Positions 25,401-35,000 of a stretch of 64,000 nucleotides of DNA are shown here, in pieces. The DNA is taken from positions 1-64,000 of the forward strand of contig CAMLHZ010000009.1 in NCBI GenBank assembly GCA_946480085.1. Reading direction: 5' to 3'. This DNA comes from an uncultured Flavobacteriales bacterium (GTDB lineage Bacteria > Bacteroidota > Bacteroidia > Flavobacteriales > Crocinitomicaceae). Made by a program: the position numbers and the translations under genes. Positions within the stretch are counted from its first letter, which is position 1; each line of letters opens with the position of its first letter. The notes under the pieces were generated by a model. It was not told the DNA's origin, did no database searches, and saw only the letters and a list, made by a program, of their open reading frames with translations.

Positions 25401-28400
25401 GTGATTGTATTACTTGTTGCCTGTTGACCAGTTACACAAGGAGCATTACTCGTTACCACACAGTAAACCGTATTTCCATTGGTTAATGACGAATTACTAT
25501 ATGTTGAACTGTTTGTCCCTACAGGAGAACCGTTCAAATACCATTGGTACGTTGGTGAAGTTCCTATGTTCAATCCAGTTGCACTAAAGTTTACTGTTCC
25601 GCCAGCACAAATTCCAGATCCCTGATTAGAAGAGATAGTTGCTGTTGGAGCAGATTGACTGTACACCGTCATTGTAATGCTGTTACTTGAGGTAACAGAA
25701 GGTGAAGCACAATTCAAACTGCTGAACATTTGACAGTACACGACATCGCCTGTAGTTAAACTGGCAACTACATAAGTTGAACTATTGAATCCAACCATAG
25801 AACCATTCAGATACCACTGATATCCAGGAGTCGGACCACCATTGATTGGTGCTGCAGTAAAGATTACATCATTACCAAAACAACTTGTAGAACCAGAACT
25901 ACTTGAAATACTTACAGAAGCTGAAACAACCGGGTTAGTTGTAATTGTAATTCCATTACTTGTAGCAGTAGAACTTGTTACACAACTTAAGGAAGAAGTA
26001 AGAACACAGGTTACCACATCTCCGTTATTCAAGGTTGATGTAGTGAAAACACTGTTGTTCGTTCCAACATTCAAACCATTCACTTTCCATTGATAAGCAG
26101 GTGAACCACCTTGTCCACTTGCACTTGCCGTGAAACTTACGTTCGATCCTGAACAAACAATATTTGATGCAGTAGAAATTGTAATAACTGGCGTCACAAA
26201 GTTCACAACGTTCATTGTGATTGCTGAACTGGTTACCGAAGCTGGAATTGCGCATACCGCGCTGCTAGTCAATTGGCACGTAACAACGTCGTTGTTTAAC
26301 AATGTGTTTGTAACAAAGGTCGAACTATTGTTACCCACGTTAATTCCATTCACATACCATTGATATGCAGGAGAACCACCACCATTCGCAATAGCAGCTG
26401 TAAATGTTACCGAAGTACCTGAACAAATCGTAGTTCCGGTAGATGCAGTGACACTAATTGTAGGTGCTGCAGTTGAAGAAAGCGTTACAGCAATACTGTT
26501 ACTAACAGCACTTGTAGGACTTGCACAACCTGAATTACTTGTCAATTCACAAGTTACTACGTCTCCGTTCACAAGTGTTGAAGTTCCGAAAAGCGGAGAA
26601 TTAGTTCCGGCAGGAATTCCATTTACTTTCCACAGATAAATTGGTGTATTTCCACCATTCACACTTGTTGCAGTAAATTGAACAACTGTTCCTTCACAAG
26701 CTCCGTTTCCTGTAACCGCAATAGAAATTGTTGGCGCTGTTGGCGAACTACATTCTATATAAATGGTTTGCTTAAACACGTTACTCCATGCACCATCAAA
26801 ACCTTTCACACGAACACTAAAATTGTGCGCCCCCAAAGAAAGGAAAGAAGGACTGATGTTATTTCTGATCAGCGTTTCAAGAACCGTATTGAAGTTACCG
26901 TCGGCAGCCAATAAAGGTGTTCCATTACCTTGTCCCGGATCTGCATCCCAGAAATATTCACCTTGAGTAATACGATAATTACGGGTTACAAGAGATAGCG
27001 GTCCTTCAAGATAAATGGTTTGTTTGAAAGCCAAACTCCATTGTCCATCCTGACCTTTTACACGAACATTGAAATTATGAGCTCCAAGCGATAATGCTGA
27101 AACATCAATCCCATTTCGAAATAAGTCTTCAAGTGTTTCATCAAAGACACCATCCGCAGACAGAAGAGGAATTCCATTTCCTGCTCCTGGATCTGCATCC
27201 CAGAAATATTCCCCCTGCGTAATCTTAAACGTTCGGGTGATCATGGTTAAAGGACCTTCTAAATAGATGGTTTGTTTGAATACGTTACTCCAGGCACCAT
27301 CTTGTCCTTTTACACGAGCATTGAAACTGTGTGCACCTAATGAAAGTGTAGAAACAGTGACTCCGTTCTTGAACAAGTCTTCAAGAGCTTCATCGAAAGT
27401 TCCATCAACCACTAGTAACTGTATTCCGTTTCCTTGTCCCGGATCAGTATCCCAGAAATATTCACCCTGAGTAACTTTAACTGTTCGAGTAATCAAGGTT
27501 AACGGACCTTCCAAATAAATCGTTTGCTTAAAAGGAGTACTCCATTGACCATCTTGTCCTTTTACGCGAACATTGAAATTGTGTGCACCTTGAGACAAAG
27601 CAGCAACACTAATCCCATTCTGAAACAGATCTTCTAAGGCTTCATCGAAAGTTCCATCCAAAGCTAAAAGCGGAGTTCCACTTCCTGCACCCGGATCAGT
27701 ATCCCAGAAGTATTCGCCCTGCGTTATTTTAACTGTTCGCGTAATTAACGTGAGCGGACCTTCCAAATAAATGGTTTGCTTGAATGCACTGCTCCATTGC
27801 CCATCTTGTCCTTTGATGCGTACATTGAAACTGTGAGCACCTTGCGACAAGGCAGAAACATTGATCCCATTTTGGAACAAATCCTCCAAAACTTCATCGA
27901 AAGTTCCATCCAAAGATAAAAGCGGAGTTCCACTTCCCGTCCCAGGATCAGCATCCCAGAAATATTCACCCTGAGTAACTTTAACCGTTCTTGTGATCGT
28001 TGTTAGCGGACCTTCAAGATAAATGGTTTGCTTGAATGAATTGCTCCATTGTCCGTCTTGTCCTTTAACACGAACACTAAAACTATGCGCTCCCTGAGAT
28101 AAAGCTGCAACACTGATTCCATTCTGAAACAGATCTTCTAACACTTCATCAAATGTTCCGTCAAGAGCAAGTAATGGAATTCCATTTCCCTGCCCGGGAT
28201 CTGCATCCCAGTAATATTCACCCTGAGTTAAGTTAACCGTTCGGGTAATTGTAGAAAGTGGACCTTCTACATAGATCGTTTGTTTGAAGATATTACTCCA
28301 GGTACCATTTTGACCTTTAACACGGACATTGAAACTATGAGCACCTTGCGACAACGCAGCAACACTGATTCCATTTTGGAACAAATCTTCCAGTACCTCA

Positions 28401-28558
28401 TCGAATCCTCCATCAGTTGCATTAAGTGCAATTCCATTACCCTGCCCCGGATCGGTATCCCAGTAATATTCACCCTGCGTAACGACTTTCTGTCCCGAAA
28501 CCCAAAAGCTAAGGATACAGCACGCCAGCAGATATGCAAATCTTTGCATGAACATCAT
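22481..28558 (-). CDS. Giant T9SS cargo protein of 84-residue and Ig-like repeats
   Basis: The 2025-residue protein starts with a signal peptide (ending VSG-Q, residue 23). Residues 26-602 are seven copies of an 84-residue unit (TQGEYxWDxDPGxGxGxxL, then FDExLEDLFxNGI, LSxGAHxFxVRVKG, FKQTIYxEGP). Residues 606-1870 are fourteen Ig-like units of about 90 residues, each with the pattern TICSGTxVTFTA, YQWxxNG, VTCxxTSSxxC and a final TMTV strand. Paired Cys suggest one disulfide per unit. The C-terminus is a T9SS type A sorting domain (GILLYPNPTSDNF to GKVIVN). It is exported across the outer membrane and probably held on the surface as an adhesin-like fibre. It forms an operon with the beta-helix gene 19 bp upstream. 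Two ATGs in tandem (MM) leave the exact start uncertain by a few codons. Confidence 0.93.
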   Translation of the reverse strand: MMFMQRFAYLLACCILSFWVSGQKVVTQGEYYWDTDPGQGNGIALNATDGGFDEVLEDLFQNGISVAALSQGAHSFNVRVKGQNGTWSNIFKQTIYVEGPLSTITRTVNLTQGEYYWDADPGQGNGIPLLALDGTFDEVLEDLFQNGISVAALSQGAHSFSVRVKGQDGQWSNSFKQTIYLEGPLTTITRTVKVTQGEYFWDADPGTGSGTPLLSLDGTFDEVLEDLFQNGINVSALSQGAHSFNVRIKGQDGQWSSAFKQTIYLEGPLTLITRTVKITQGEYFWDTDPGAGSGTPLLALDGTFDEALEDLFQNGISVAALSQGAHNFNVRVKGQDGQWSTPFKQTIYLEGPLTLITRTVKVTQGEYFWDTDPGQGNGIQLLVVDGTFDEALEDLFKNGVTVSTLSLGAHSFNARVKGQDGAWSNVFKQTIYLEGPLTMITRTFKITQGEYFWDADPGAGNGIPLLSADGVFDETLEDLFRNGIDVSALSLGAHNFNVRVKGQDGQWSLAFKQTIYLEGPLSLVTRNYRITQGEYFWDADPGQGNGTPLLAADGNFNTVLETLIRNNISPSFLSLGAHNFSVRVKGFDGAWSNVFKQTIYIECSSPTAPTISIAVTGNGACEGTVVQFTATSVNGGNTPIYLWKVNGIPAGTNSPLFGTSTLVNGDVVTCELTSNSGCASPTSAVSNSIAVTLSSTAAPTISVTASTGTTICSGTSVTFTAAIANGGGSPAYQWYVNGINVGNNSSTFVTNTLLNNDVVTCQLTSSAVCAIPASVTSSAITMNVVNFVTPVITISTASNIVCSGSNVSFTASASGQGGSPAYQWKVNGLNVGTNNSVFTTSTLNNGDVVTCVLTSSLSCVTSSTATSNGITITTNPVVSASVSISSSSGSTSCFGNDVIFTAAPINGGPTPGYQWYLNGSMVGFNSSTYVVASLTTGDVVYCQMFSSLNCASPSVTSSNSITMTVYSQSAPTATISSNQGSGICAGGTVNFSATGLNIGTSPTYQWYLNGSPVGTNSSTYSNSSLTNGNTVYCVVTSNAPCVTGQQATSNTITINVVSPVTTAVSISASATTVCLGTNVVFTATPTNGGASPGYQWYLNGSPIGVGGSTFNSSVLNGDVISCVMTSSVNCVTTPTASSNSISMTVNPVVSTAVGITSSAGSTICSGTSVTFTATPTNGGTPVYQWYVNSTPVGSNSATYVTSALNNGEIVTCHMTSSLSCPNPSTAISNGITMTVNNSAAPTASISSNQGSSICGGTNVTFTASVTNGGSSPIYQWSLNGSPVGTNSSTYSNSTLANGDFVNCVITSNSPCVNGVTASSNTITMSVTTPVTPTVSISSSATTICAGTNITFTATSTNAGGTPVYQWKVNGINSGTNSSAYSSSILNNGDVVTCELTSSLGCVTTNSASSNSIAVTVNPVSATSVSILSSAGSTICSGTSVTFTATPTNGGTPVYQWQLNGGNVGTNSNTYVTSTLNNGDVVSCQMTSSLACATPAIALSNNITMTVNNSAAPTASISSNQGSSICSATSVTFTATVTNGGSSPAYQWYLNSNPVGTNSSTYVNGSLSDNDVVSCSVTSNSPCVNGTTAASNQITMTVTPSVTASVSINASATTICSGTSVTFTATPMNGGTPVYQWQVNGSNAGTNSSTFTTSALTNGQTVTCLMSSSLACATPTIAPSNGITMTVNSSATPTISITSNPTAATICSGTNVTFTASITNGGSSPVYQWKLNGTNVGTNSSIYSNNTLVTGDAVTCELTSNAPCITTTTVLSNSISKTVNSSVTPTITITSNPTMPVCEHQSVTFTATITNGGSNPSYQWKKNGQNYGTGGTTYSTSLWNNGDVFTCVLTSNAACATSATVTSNTITTQEVTIDATTSVSGSTITANQAGATYQWYDCTFQTPINGATQQSYTVTETGLYAVEITLGSCTDESGCELVEFNGINDLSSAGILLYPNPTSDNFTLELPSNARMEMKLYDVSGRIVQEGILDGMVHQIDVHQLATGSYQIVLTDGNNHYVGKVIVNRQ
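22949..26740 (-). repeat. Fourteen Ig-like coding repeats with a three-unit superrepeat
   Basis: Units of about 270 bp encode the Ig-like domains. Units 4-12 fall into three triplets by their opening motifs (types SSxGSTxC, SSNQGSxIC and SxSATTxC in fixed order), so the array grew by copying three domains at a time. Confidence 0.8.
26753..28483 (-). repeat. Seven 252-bp coding repeats
   Basis: Seven tandem units of 84 codons at the start of the giant protein. Units 1-6 are full length and unit 7 is more diverged and shortened, as expected for the oldest or terminal unit. Confidence 0.88.
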
Positions 28559-28577
28559 TCTTAAATGAGGCTAAGAA

Positions 28578-29798
28578 TTACTTATCGAAACCGATAACCT
28601 GAACGTTAACAGTTCCACCAAGGTTCACAATACGCGGCGTAGCCATGTAATTTACACGTGAACTTTGAGGATTATTCATCAAAGGCAGGAAATTGGCCAT
28701 GGAGTATGATCCTCCAAGAACACCTACATCATTTCTTGTTAGATCAAGATCTAAACAGTCATTTGCTGGGCTCCCAGCATTAACATGGTCTCCTCCTGCA
28801 ATAACACTTCCGTCAGAAGCAATATTAGAACCGTAAGCATAATTACTCACGAAATTATTAAGAGAAGTGCTCAACACAGTGCCATTCGCTAAATAGTTAT
28901 AATACATGTTATAGGTACAGGTAGTTAAGGCGGTCGCTGAACCGCTTATTACAATACCGTACGAAGAACTAGAAGGAGCACCACAAAAGATGTTATTCTC
29001 AAGGCTGACCTGTCCTGCCGAATGATTAACCAACATCGCTGTAACACCATTTATTGCACTCGAAAAAGTTGAATTAATAATTCTGTTAGTTATTGCACCA
29101 CTTTTCAAGGTTCCTACAACACACGCATTATATCCACCTTGACCATAAACGAAATTATTGCTCGCATAAACATATTGTGTATTAGATCCCACAGAAAAAC
29201 TAGCTCCTGCTGTAGCAACCCAATAACCTATACGATTTCCAATAATTAAATTGACGTCTTCTGAAGTTACACCATCAGCGTTAAGATATAGGTTAGATAG
29301 GTCGTTTCCTAGAATCTTCCCATAAGTATAATTCACACTTCGTGCTTTTGAAGAGCCCAAGTAAAAATTAATTCCTGCGCCCATTGTTATGTTCCCATTA
29401 ATATCAGAAGAAAGAATATTAAGAACCGTACGGTTGGTTGGAGTCGAACCAGTTTTAGTAATATGACCTGTTGAAGATGTGTTTTTCAATCCCACAATTG
29501 TAATTGTTCGACCTTCAGCCATGGTGACATTAATTGTTCCTTCCATCCACCATTGCACGTTATCTACTGCTGAAACAAAAGTAAGCGACTTATTGATTGC
29601 CAAGCTTTCAACCCATGGAAGTAAATCCGTACGGTTGTTGATCACAATATTGTCACCATCCACAGCAGCACTAATTGCAGTTGAAATTGAAGAATAGGTT
29701 CCAACTGGACCACCTTGCTGAACAACACGGTCGGTTGCAAAAAGATGATTAACGCTAAAAATAATAGTTAGTAGAACGAGTAGATTTCTAGTTTTCAT
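28578..29798 (-). CDS. Secreted parallel beta-helix-type protein
   Basis: The 406-residue protein has a signal peptide (ending LFA-T) and then GTYSSISTAISAAVDGDNIVI, the usual opening of pectate-lyase-like right-handed beta-helix proteins. Short beta coils rich in Asn, Gly and Ser follow (NNFVYGQGGYNACVV, NRIINSTFSSAINGV, LENNIFCGAPSSSSYGI). The C-terminus ends VNLGGTVNVQVIGFDK, with no clear T9SS sorting domain. Its stop is 19 bp from the start of the giant repeat gene, so they form one transcript and may work as a secreted pair. The role (glycan binding or degradation) is unknown, and no catalytic residues could be identified. Confidence 0.8.
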   Translation of the reverse strand: MKTRNLLVLLTIIFSVNHLFATDRVVQQGGPVGTYSSISTAISAAVDGDNIVINNRTDLLPWVESLAINKSLTFVSAVDNVQWWMEGTINVTMAEGRTITIVGLKNTSSTGHITKTGSTPTNRTVLNILSSDINGNITMGAGINFYLGSSKARSVNYTYGKILGNDLSNLYLNADGVTSEDVNLIIGNRIGYWVATAGASFSVGSNTQYVYASNNFVYGQGGYNACVVGTLKSGAITNRIINSTFSSAINGVTAMLVNHSAGQVSLENNIFCGAPSSSSYGIVISGSATALTTCTYNMYYNYLANGTVLSTSLNNFVSNYAYGSNIASDGSVIAGGDHVNAGSPANDCLDLDLTRNDVGVLGGSYSMANFLPLMNNPQSSRVNYMATPRIVNLGGTVNVQVIGFDK

Positions 29799-29855
29799 AG
29801 ATGATTATGTATTTAAGTAATAATATTTTGTTACTGCATTGAAAGCAGACGAGCC

Positions 29856-29863
29856 CAAAAATA
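29856..29863 (-). promoter_or_regulatory. -7 box of the giant-protein operon
   Basis: On the minus strand TATTTTTG is a perfect TAnnTTTG. It lies 57 bp upstream of the beta-helix gene ATG. There is no TTG at the -33 distance, so it probably needs an activator. Confidence 0.6.
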
Positions 29864-29897
29864 CAACAGAAGTTTTAGTTAGTGAAAAAAAATTATG

Positions 29898-29913
29898 GAC
29901 AAAAGGATGACAT
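29898..29913 (-). promoter_or_regulatory. Shared 16-bp upstream element, copy 1
   Basis: GACAAAAGGATGACAT (plus strand) is identical to 35517-35532. It starts 34 bp upstream of the -7 box. On the minus strand it contains TGTC twice, 11 bp apart (TGTC-N7-TGTC). The flanking 12 bp further upstream are also 11/12 conserved with the second copy (TAACAA then CTGAA). Confidence 0.75.
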
Positions 29914-30032
29914 CTGTTAACAACCTGAATAACACCTGTTTTTTACAACTAAATTTGGTCTTTCTCACACCTGCTGAATTAATTTTAATATGAAGTCATT
30001 CTTCTTCCGCTTATCATTTTCAAACGATTCAT

Positions 30033-30040
30033 TATCTTTA
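30033..30040 (+). promoter_or_regulatory. Candidate -7 box of the TPR-HTH gene
   Basis: TATCTTTA matches 7 of 8 of TAnnTTTG and ends only 5 bp before ATG 30046, so the transcript may be leaderless. Confidence 0.4.
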
Positions 30041-30045
30041 TTCGA

Positions 30046-31947
30046 ATGAGCTATCGCCTACTTCTTATTGCCCTGTTGTCTTCTGCATGTTTCGGACAAA
30101 GTACATTTGATCAATCTGAAAAACTGTTCAACAAGTACCTGCTTACAGATAGTACAAAAGCGAAAGAACAATTAAACTACCAACGCAAGCACTCCAACTC
30201 ACGCAAGGAGAAAACGCGTTATATGCTAAATCAAACTGTCTACTATAATCACAATAACCGCTTTGATCTTGTTGAGTCATGGCTTCAGAAGACAGAAAAG
30301 CAGATGGATCATAATGATGTGGCACTAGAAGGTGAATTCATACGAATCCAATCATTGATGTATTTCAAACAAAGCCGTTTTCAAGAATCGAAGCAGCTAC
30401 TGGTAAAGTTTTTTGAAAAGCATAAAAATGTGCCCACTGATCTGAAAATACTGTTGCAACTCACTATTGCCGAAGATGAAATGGCATTAGGCGACTATTC
30501 AAAAGCACATCAACGAGCCTTATCGGGTTACCGAACTTTTCGCAAAAAACCAGAAGCACTTTCAAACGGATCCAAGATTAGATTACTGAATACGATTTAC
30601 TCAACTTGTTACTACCAGGCCAAATACGATTCGGCACTTTACTATCTGTATCAGTCGGAACGTTATATGGAAAAAGGAGGAGTAGCAAAGGCCTCATTTT
30701 ACGGAAAAATCGCGGTTGTTTACACAATGATGGAGGATCATCACAAAGCGATTTTTTATTATAAAAAAAGCATCGACAAATTTGAAAAATCGAATGCTCC
30801 CATTCTACTCGCCTATGCCTACTTCAATCTGGGAGAAAGCACAAAGGAAATTGATCAGAAAAAAGCCATTCCTTATTATGAAAAGGCCCTCCGACTTGGT
30901 AGAGAATCAAACTATGAATTGATTGCCGGTTATGCGCTGGCAGAGTTAGGAGATTGTTATTTGAACCAAAAAAAATATGCGGTTGCCGCAAAATACAATA
31001 GTGAGGCGCTTGAAATAATGCGGAAATCGCAGGATCCGCATGGAATTGCAAATGCACTCCTCAATATGGGGCGACAAGAATATGAAACAGGGCATTTTGA
31101 TCCTGCGCTTAACTACCTGAATGAGGCACTAGACATGACTTTAAGTACAGGTGATATACAAACGCTGGAGTATTGCTACGAATATTTGTATAAGTCCTAT
31201 GAACACATGGAAGACTACAAGTGGGCACACCATTATTACAAATTGTTCGCTGCCACACATCAGAAAATAGTTAAAGCGGGTGTTCAGGAAAATATTGAGA
31301 AATTAAACCTGAAATACCATGTACGCTTAGAAAGAGCCACGAACAAACTCTTACACAAAGAAGTAAAACTGAAAACCAAAAAATTGGATGCTGAAACAAA
31401 TGTGAAATGGCTTCTCGGAATTCTGTTGTGCGCACTTTTAATTGCGGGATGGTTTCTGAGAAGATTCTTAATCCAGAGAACGCGACTGAAAGAATTTCAA
31501 TTGCAGTTATCACAAAAAGAAGTTAAAGGATTATCCATTGAAAAAGAACTGGCAACAAAAGAGCTGGAAGCCGTAAAAGATCAATTGATCAGTAAAAACA
31601 ACCTGATTGGTGAACTAAACAAGCTACTTAGAGAAAACGAACAAAGTTTGGTGTCAAAAGATCAATTCGGAAGTTTGATCACTAATGATACGGATTGGGT
31701 TGAGTTTCTTGCCAAATTGCAACTGGTATTTCCTGATTTTATCGAAAATCTGAAAACCAAACATCCTTTACTGTCAAATAACGAATTTCGTCTTGCCGCA
31801 TTGATCAGACTAAACCTCTCCGATAAAGAAATCTCAGATCTGTTGATCATTGAATTAGCCAGCGTTAAAAAAGCAAAGAACAGACTAAAACAAAAATTAG
31901 GGCTCGATGCTAACGATAAACTTGGAACCTATATTGGTCAACTTTAA
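30046..31947 (+). CDS. TPR membrane regulator with C-terminal LuxR-like HTH
   Basis: The 633-residue protein has a signal peptide or N-terminal anchor (ending CFG-Q). About eight TPR units follow at residues 20-420 (for example YAYFNLGESTKEIDQKKAIPYYEKAL, AYLAELGDCYLNQKKYAVAAKYNSEAL). A transmembrane helix lies near 455-475, then a coiled coil, then a C-terminal helix-turn-helix (LSNNEFRLAALIRLNLSDKEISDLL, ELASVKKAKNRLKQKLG) like LuxR-type HTHs of Bacteroidota. It can sense with periplasmic TPRs and bind DNA from the membrane. It lies between two transcription units for giant T9SS cargo whose promoters share a 16-bp element, so it is the obvious candidate regulator. That link is inference. 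Confidence 0.82.
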   Translation: MSYRLLLIALLSSACFGQSTFDQSEKLFNKYLLTDSTKAKEQLNYQRKHSNSRKEKTRYMLNQTVYYNHNNRFDLVESWLQKTEKQMDHNDVALEGEFIRIQSLMYFKQSRFQESKQLLVKFFEKHKNVPTDLKILLQLTIAEDEMALGDYSKAHQRALSGYRTFRKKPEALSNGSKIRLLNTIYSTCYYQAKYDSALYYLYQSERYMEKGGVAKASFYGKIAVVYTMMEDHHKAIFYYKKSIDKFEKSNAPILLAYAYFNLGESTKEIDQKKAIPYYEKALRLGRESNYELIAGYALAELGDCYLNQKKYAVAAKYNSEALEIMRKSQDPHGIANALLNMGRQEYETGHFDPALNYLNEALDMTLSTGDIQTLEYCYEYLYKSYEHMEDYKWAHHYYKLFAATHQKIVKAGVQENIEKLNLKYHVRLERATNKLLHKEVKLKTKKLDAETNVKWLLGILLCALLIAGWFLRRFLIQRTRLKEFQLQLSQKEVKGLSIEKELATKELEAVKDQLISKNNLIGELNKLLRENEQSLVSKDQFGSLITNDTDWVEFLAKLQLVFPDFIENLKTKHPLLSNNEFRLAALIRLNLSDKEISDLLIIELASVKKAKNRLKQKLGLDANDKLGTYIGQL

Positions 31948-31955
31948 TCAATAAA

Positions 31956-31983
31956 AAATGGGAATCCTTGCGAATTCCCATTT
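31956..31983. terminator. Bidirectional terminator between the TPR-HTH gene and the 1147-residue gene
   Basis: AAATGGGAAT (31956-31965) pairs perfectly with ATTCCCATTT (31974-31983), with A-rich and T-rich flanks. Confidence 0.8.
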
Positions 31984-32002
31984 CTCTTAGTGTGGTTGTG
32001 GC

Positions 32003-35000
32003 TTAATGATTCACTATTACTTTTCCAACGTAATTAACGCCACCGTTACTTATTACGATTCTATAGGTTCCTGTACTTAGATTTCTAACGTCGATCTGAT
32101 GCTCTACGCCATCCAATTCTCGTTGCATTACAACTCTTCCAGTAACATCAAATAACGTCATTGAAACTTCGCTTTGAGCAGGGAATTGCAGTGTAAACAT
32201 ATCAGTAGATGGATTTGGGTAAAGTACAATCCCACCAGCTGACAACTCATTCAATGTGCTCCAGTTGATAGTTTGACAATCCGATTCTCCCGAACATGAA
32301 CCGTTTGACACTACCACAGAATACGATCCTGATTGCGTAGCTGTGTACGATTGCTGATTTGCATTAGGAATTGGTTGTTGGGTTGCACAATTATACCATT
32401 GATAATTCGCACCAGCTATCTCTGCTGTAATGGTATTGCCCGAAACAGTAACTTCTGCTACATCTTCAATTTCATTTGTGGCAATGATATTACTTGTAAC
32501 AACTGCAGGCGAAGCACATACGGCATTACTGGTTAAAACACACTTAAATTCGTCACCATTGCTCCACAAAGTTGTTGCATAGGTTGAATTTCCAATTCCG
32601 TAATTCTGGTTATTCTTCTTCCATTGATAGTCCGGGTTAGTTCCTCCATTGGTAATTGTAGCTGTGAAGGTAACTTCGCCATGTGCACAAACAGGCATTG
32701 CAGGGTTACTAGTAATGGTAATTGTAGGTGTTACGCTTGGTGTAATCGTCTTCGAAATACTGTTACTGGTTGCAGTTTGGACAGTTGCACAGCTGTTATT
32801 CGTAGAAAGCACACACGTAACCGCATCCCCTGACGCAAGTGTATTATTCGAATAAGTGGAAGCGTTTGTGCCTACATTATTTCCATTCAATTTCCATTGA
32901 TAAGAAGGAGTTGTTCCACCGTTTGTACTATTCGCTGTGTAAGTAACGTTGACTCCAGAACAGATTGTTGCTGCGGTTGGATTACTGGTAATACTTATAG
33001 TTGGCGAAGCAGTTGGATTCACAGTAAACGTTATAAGGTTACTTGTTGCAACTGCCGGCAAAGGACATGTTAGTGATGAAGTCATCTGGCAACTTACAGT
33101 TTGTCCGTTCGAAAGCGAAGTGGTTGTATATGCAGCACTATTCGTTCCAACCGGAGTACTTCCCACAAACCATTGGTAAGTTGGTGTTCCACCATTAGTT
33201 GGTGTTGCTGTGAACGTTACACTGGTTCCGGCACAAATAGAAGTTCCTGTGCTGCTAACAATAGAAACAGCTGTAGCTATTGTAGGCGTAACTGTCATAG
33301 TTATACTATTGCTGGTAGCAGTTGCTCCATTATTACATGGTAGAGTGCTCGTTACAACACACGTAACAACATCGCCGTTATTCAACGTTGTAGATGTGAA
33401 AATTGCGCTGTTCGTTCCAATATTCGATCCGTTGACCGCCCATTGATATGCTGGAGTAGAACCGGCATTAGTAGCTGTAGCTGTGAACGTAACAGATGAT
33501 CCTGCACAAATGCTGCTTCCTACATTTGAAGCAATTGAAATTCCAATTACAGGATTGGTAATGACAACGTTTTGTGTTTGTGTTGTTGTGTTTCCATGTC
33601 CGTCATCGTAAGTCCAGGTTACAACCGTAGTTCCTACAGTATTGATTGGCAATGAAGCATTGTGTGTTGCAGTAACAGGTCCTGAACAATCAGTGGCTGT
33701 TGGAGCTGTCAATGAGTTTACTGAACAAACAGCCGTAACATCTGCTAAAGTGGCAAGCGTTGGAACCGGAGCCTCGTTATCCTCAATTGTAAGATTAAGT
33801 GTAACAGTACTATCACAACCACCAACTGCTCCTCCAGGAAAAGTATAAGTTGCCGTATTATTGGAAGAAGTGTACGTAACACCATTGATCCAAGTGTATG
33901 AACCACAAGTAGTTTGAACGTCAGTTCCGGAGGCCGCACATCTTTCATATGCACCAACGTCTACTGTTCCTGAAATCACTCTGTTGAAGCCATCTAAATC
34001 AATAGGGAGCTGCTCTGTGGTATTTGCATCACCATCTACATCGTATGTATCTAAAGGTAAAAGAGAATTATCTCCTGCATTCGCCAACGGAGAGTTCTGT
34101 TGTAAATGAAAATCATTCGTTGAGTTTACAAACAAAATAGCCTCAGTACCATTAAAATTACCTGTTCCTTGCCCTGTTAAATCTCTTCCCGAAACATAAC
34201 TATTGTTTGCGGTAACCGTTTGTTGTGTACCGCTAAGATTCCGAATCTGTTCACCTGTGCCATTAAATGCAACAACACTGTTACTAATAACAACGTTAGC
34301 ATTGGTTTTAATATAGGAAGAGTTATTCACAACTGTTGAATTTGTTAGGGTGAGCGTTGGATAAGCATAAATTGAGCCTCCAGTAGAAGAAGAAGAGTTA
34401 TCGCTCACCTCACAATTTATTAGATTGGCTATATGAGCATACATTGCACTTGAAGCATAAGTAGAAGAGTTACCATTCAACATACAATTTGTTAGATTGG
34501 CTGTACCGTTAGCCGCAGAAATGGCACCCCCATAAGAATTCCAGGAAGAAGTGATAGAGTTATCGGTTAAGGTACAATTTGTTAAAGTAAGCGGAGAATT
34601 AGTTTCTAAATGGATAGCACCTCCGGAAGCAGTATAATCGGTGGAATGAGAAGAGTTACCATCTAAGGTACAATTCTTTAGGGTTAGTGTGGAATAAGCA
34701 TAAATAGCGCCTCCTTCAGAACTAGAAGTATAATCAGTGTAAGAAGAGTTATTGTTTAACGTACAATTGGTTAGGGTAAGTGCAGAAAACGCATAAATCG
34801 CACCTCCACCGGTACTAGACGAACTGGAAGAAGAAGTGGTAGAATTACCGTTTAACGTACAATCTGTTAGAATGAGTGTGGACGTAGCATAAATCGCACC
34901 TCCATAAGAATAATAATAATTGTTAGCAGAATAGTTACTGCTCAATGTACTGTTCGTTAGGGCAAGCGGAGATTCCGTATAAATCGCGCCTCCGTGCAAA

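Noticed and set aside
25842..26093. Several long open frames on the plus strand across the giant gene
   Set aside because: They are shadows of the repeat-coding minus strand and carry the same hydrophobic antisense pattern in each repeat. No start context or domain supports them.
22481..28558. Strong periodic repeats at about 252 and 270 bp, at first suggestive of a CRISPR-like or tandem DNA array
   Set aside because: They are in-frame protein repeats of one continuous reading frame. No short direct repeats with unique spacers are present.
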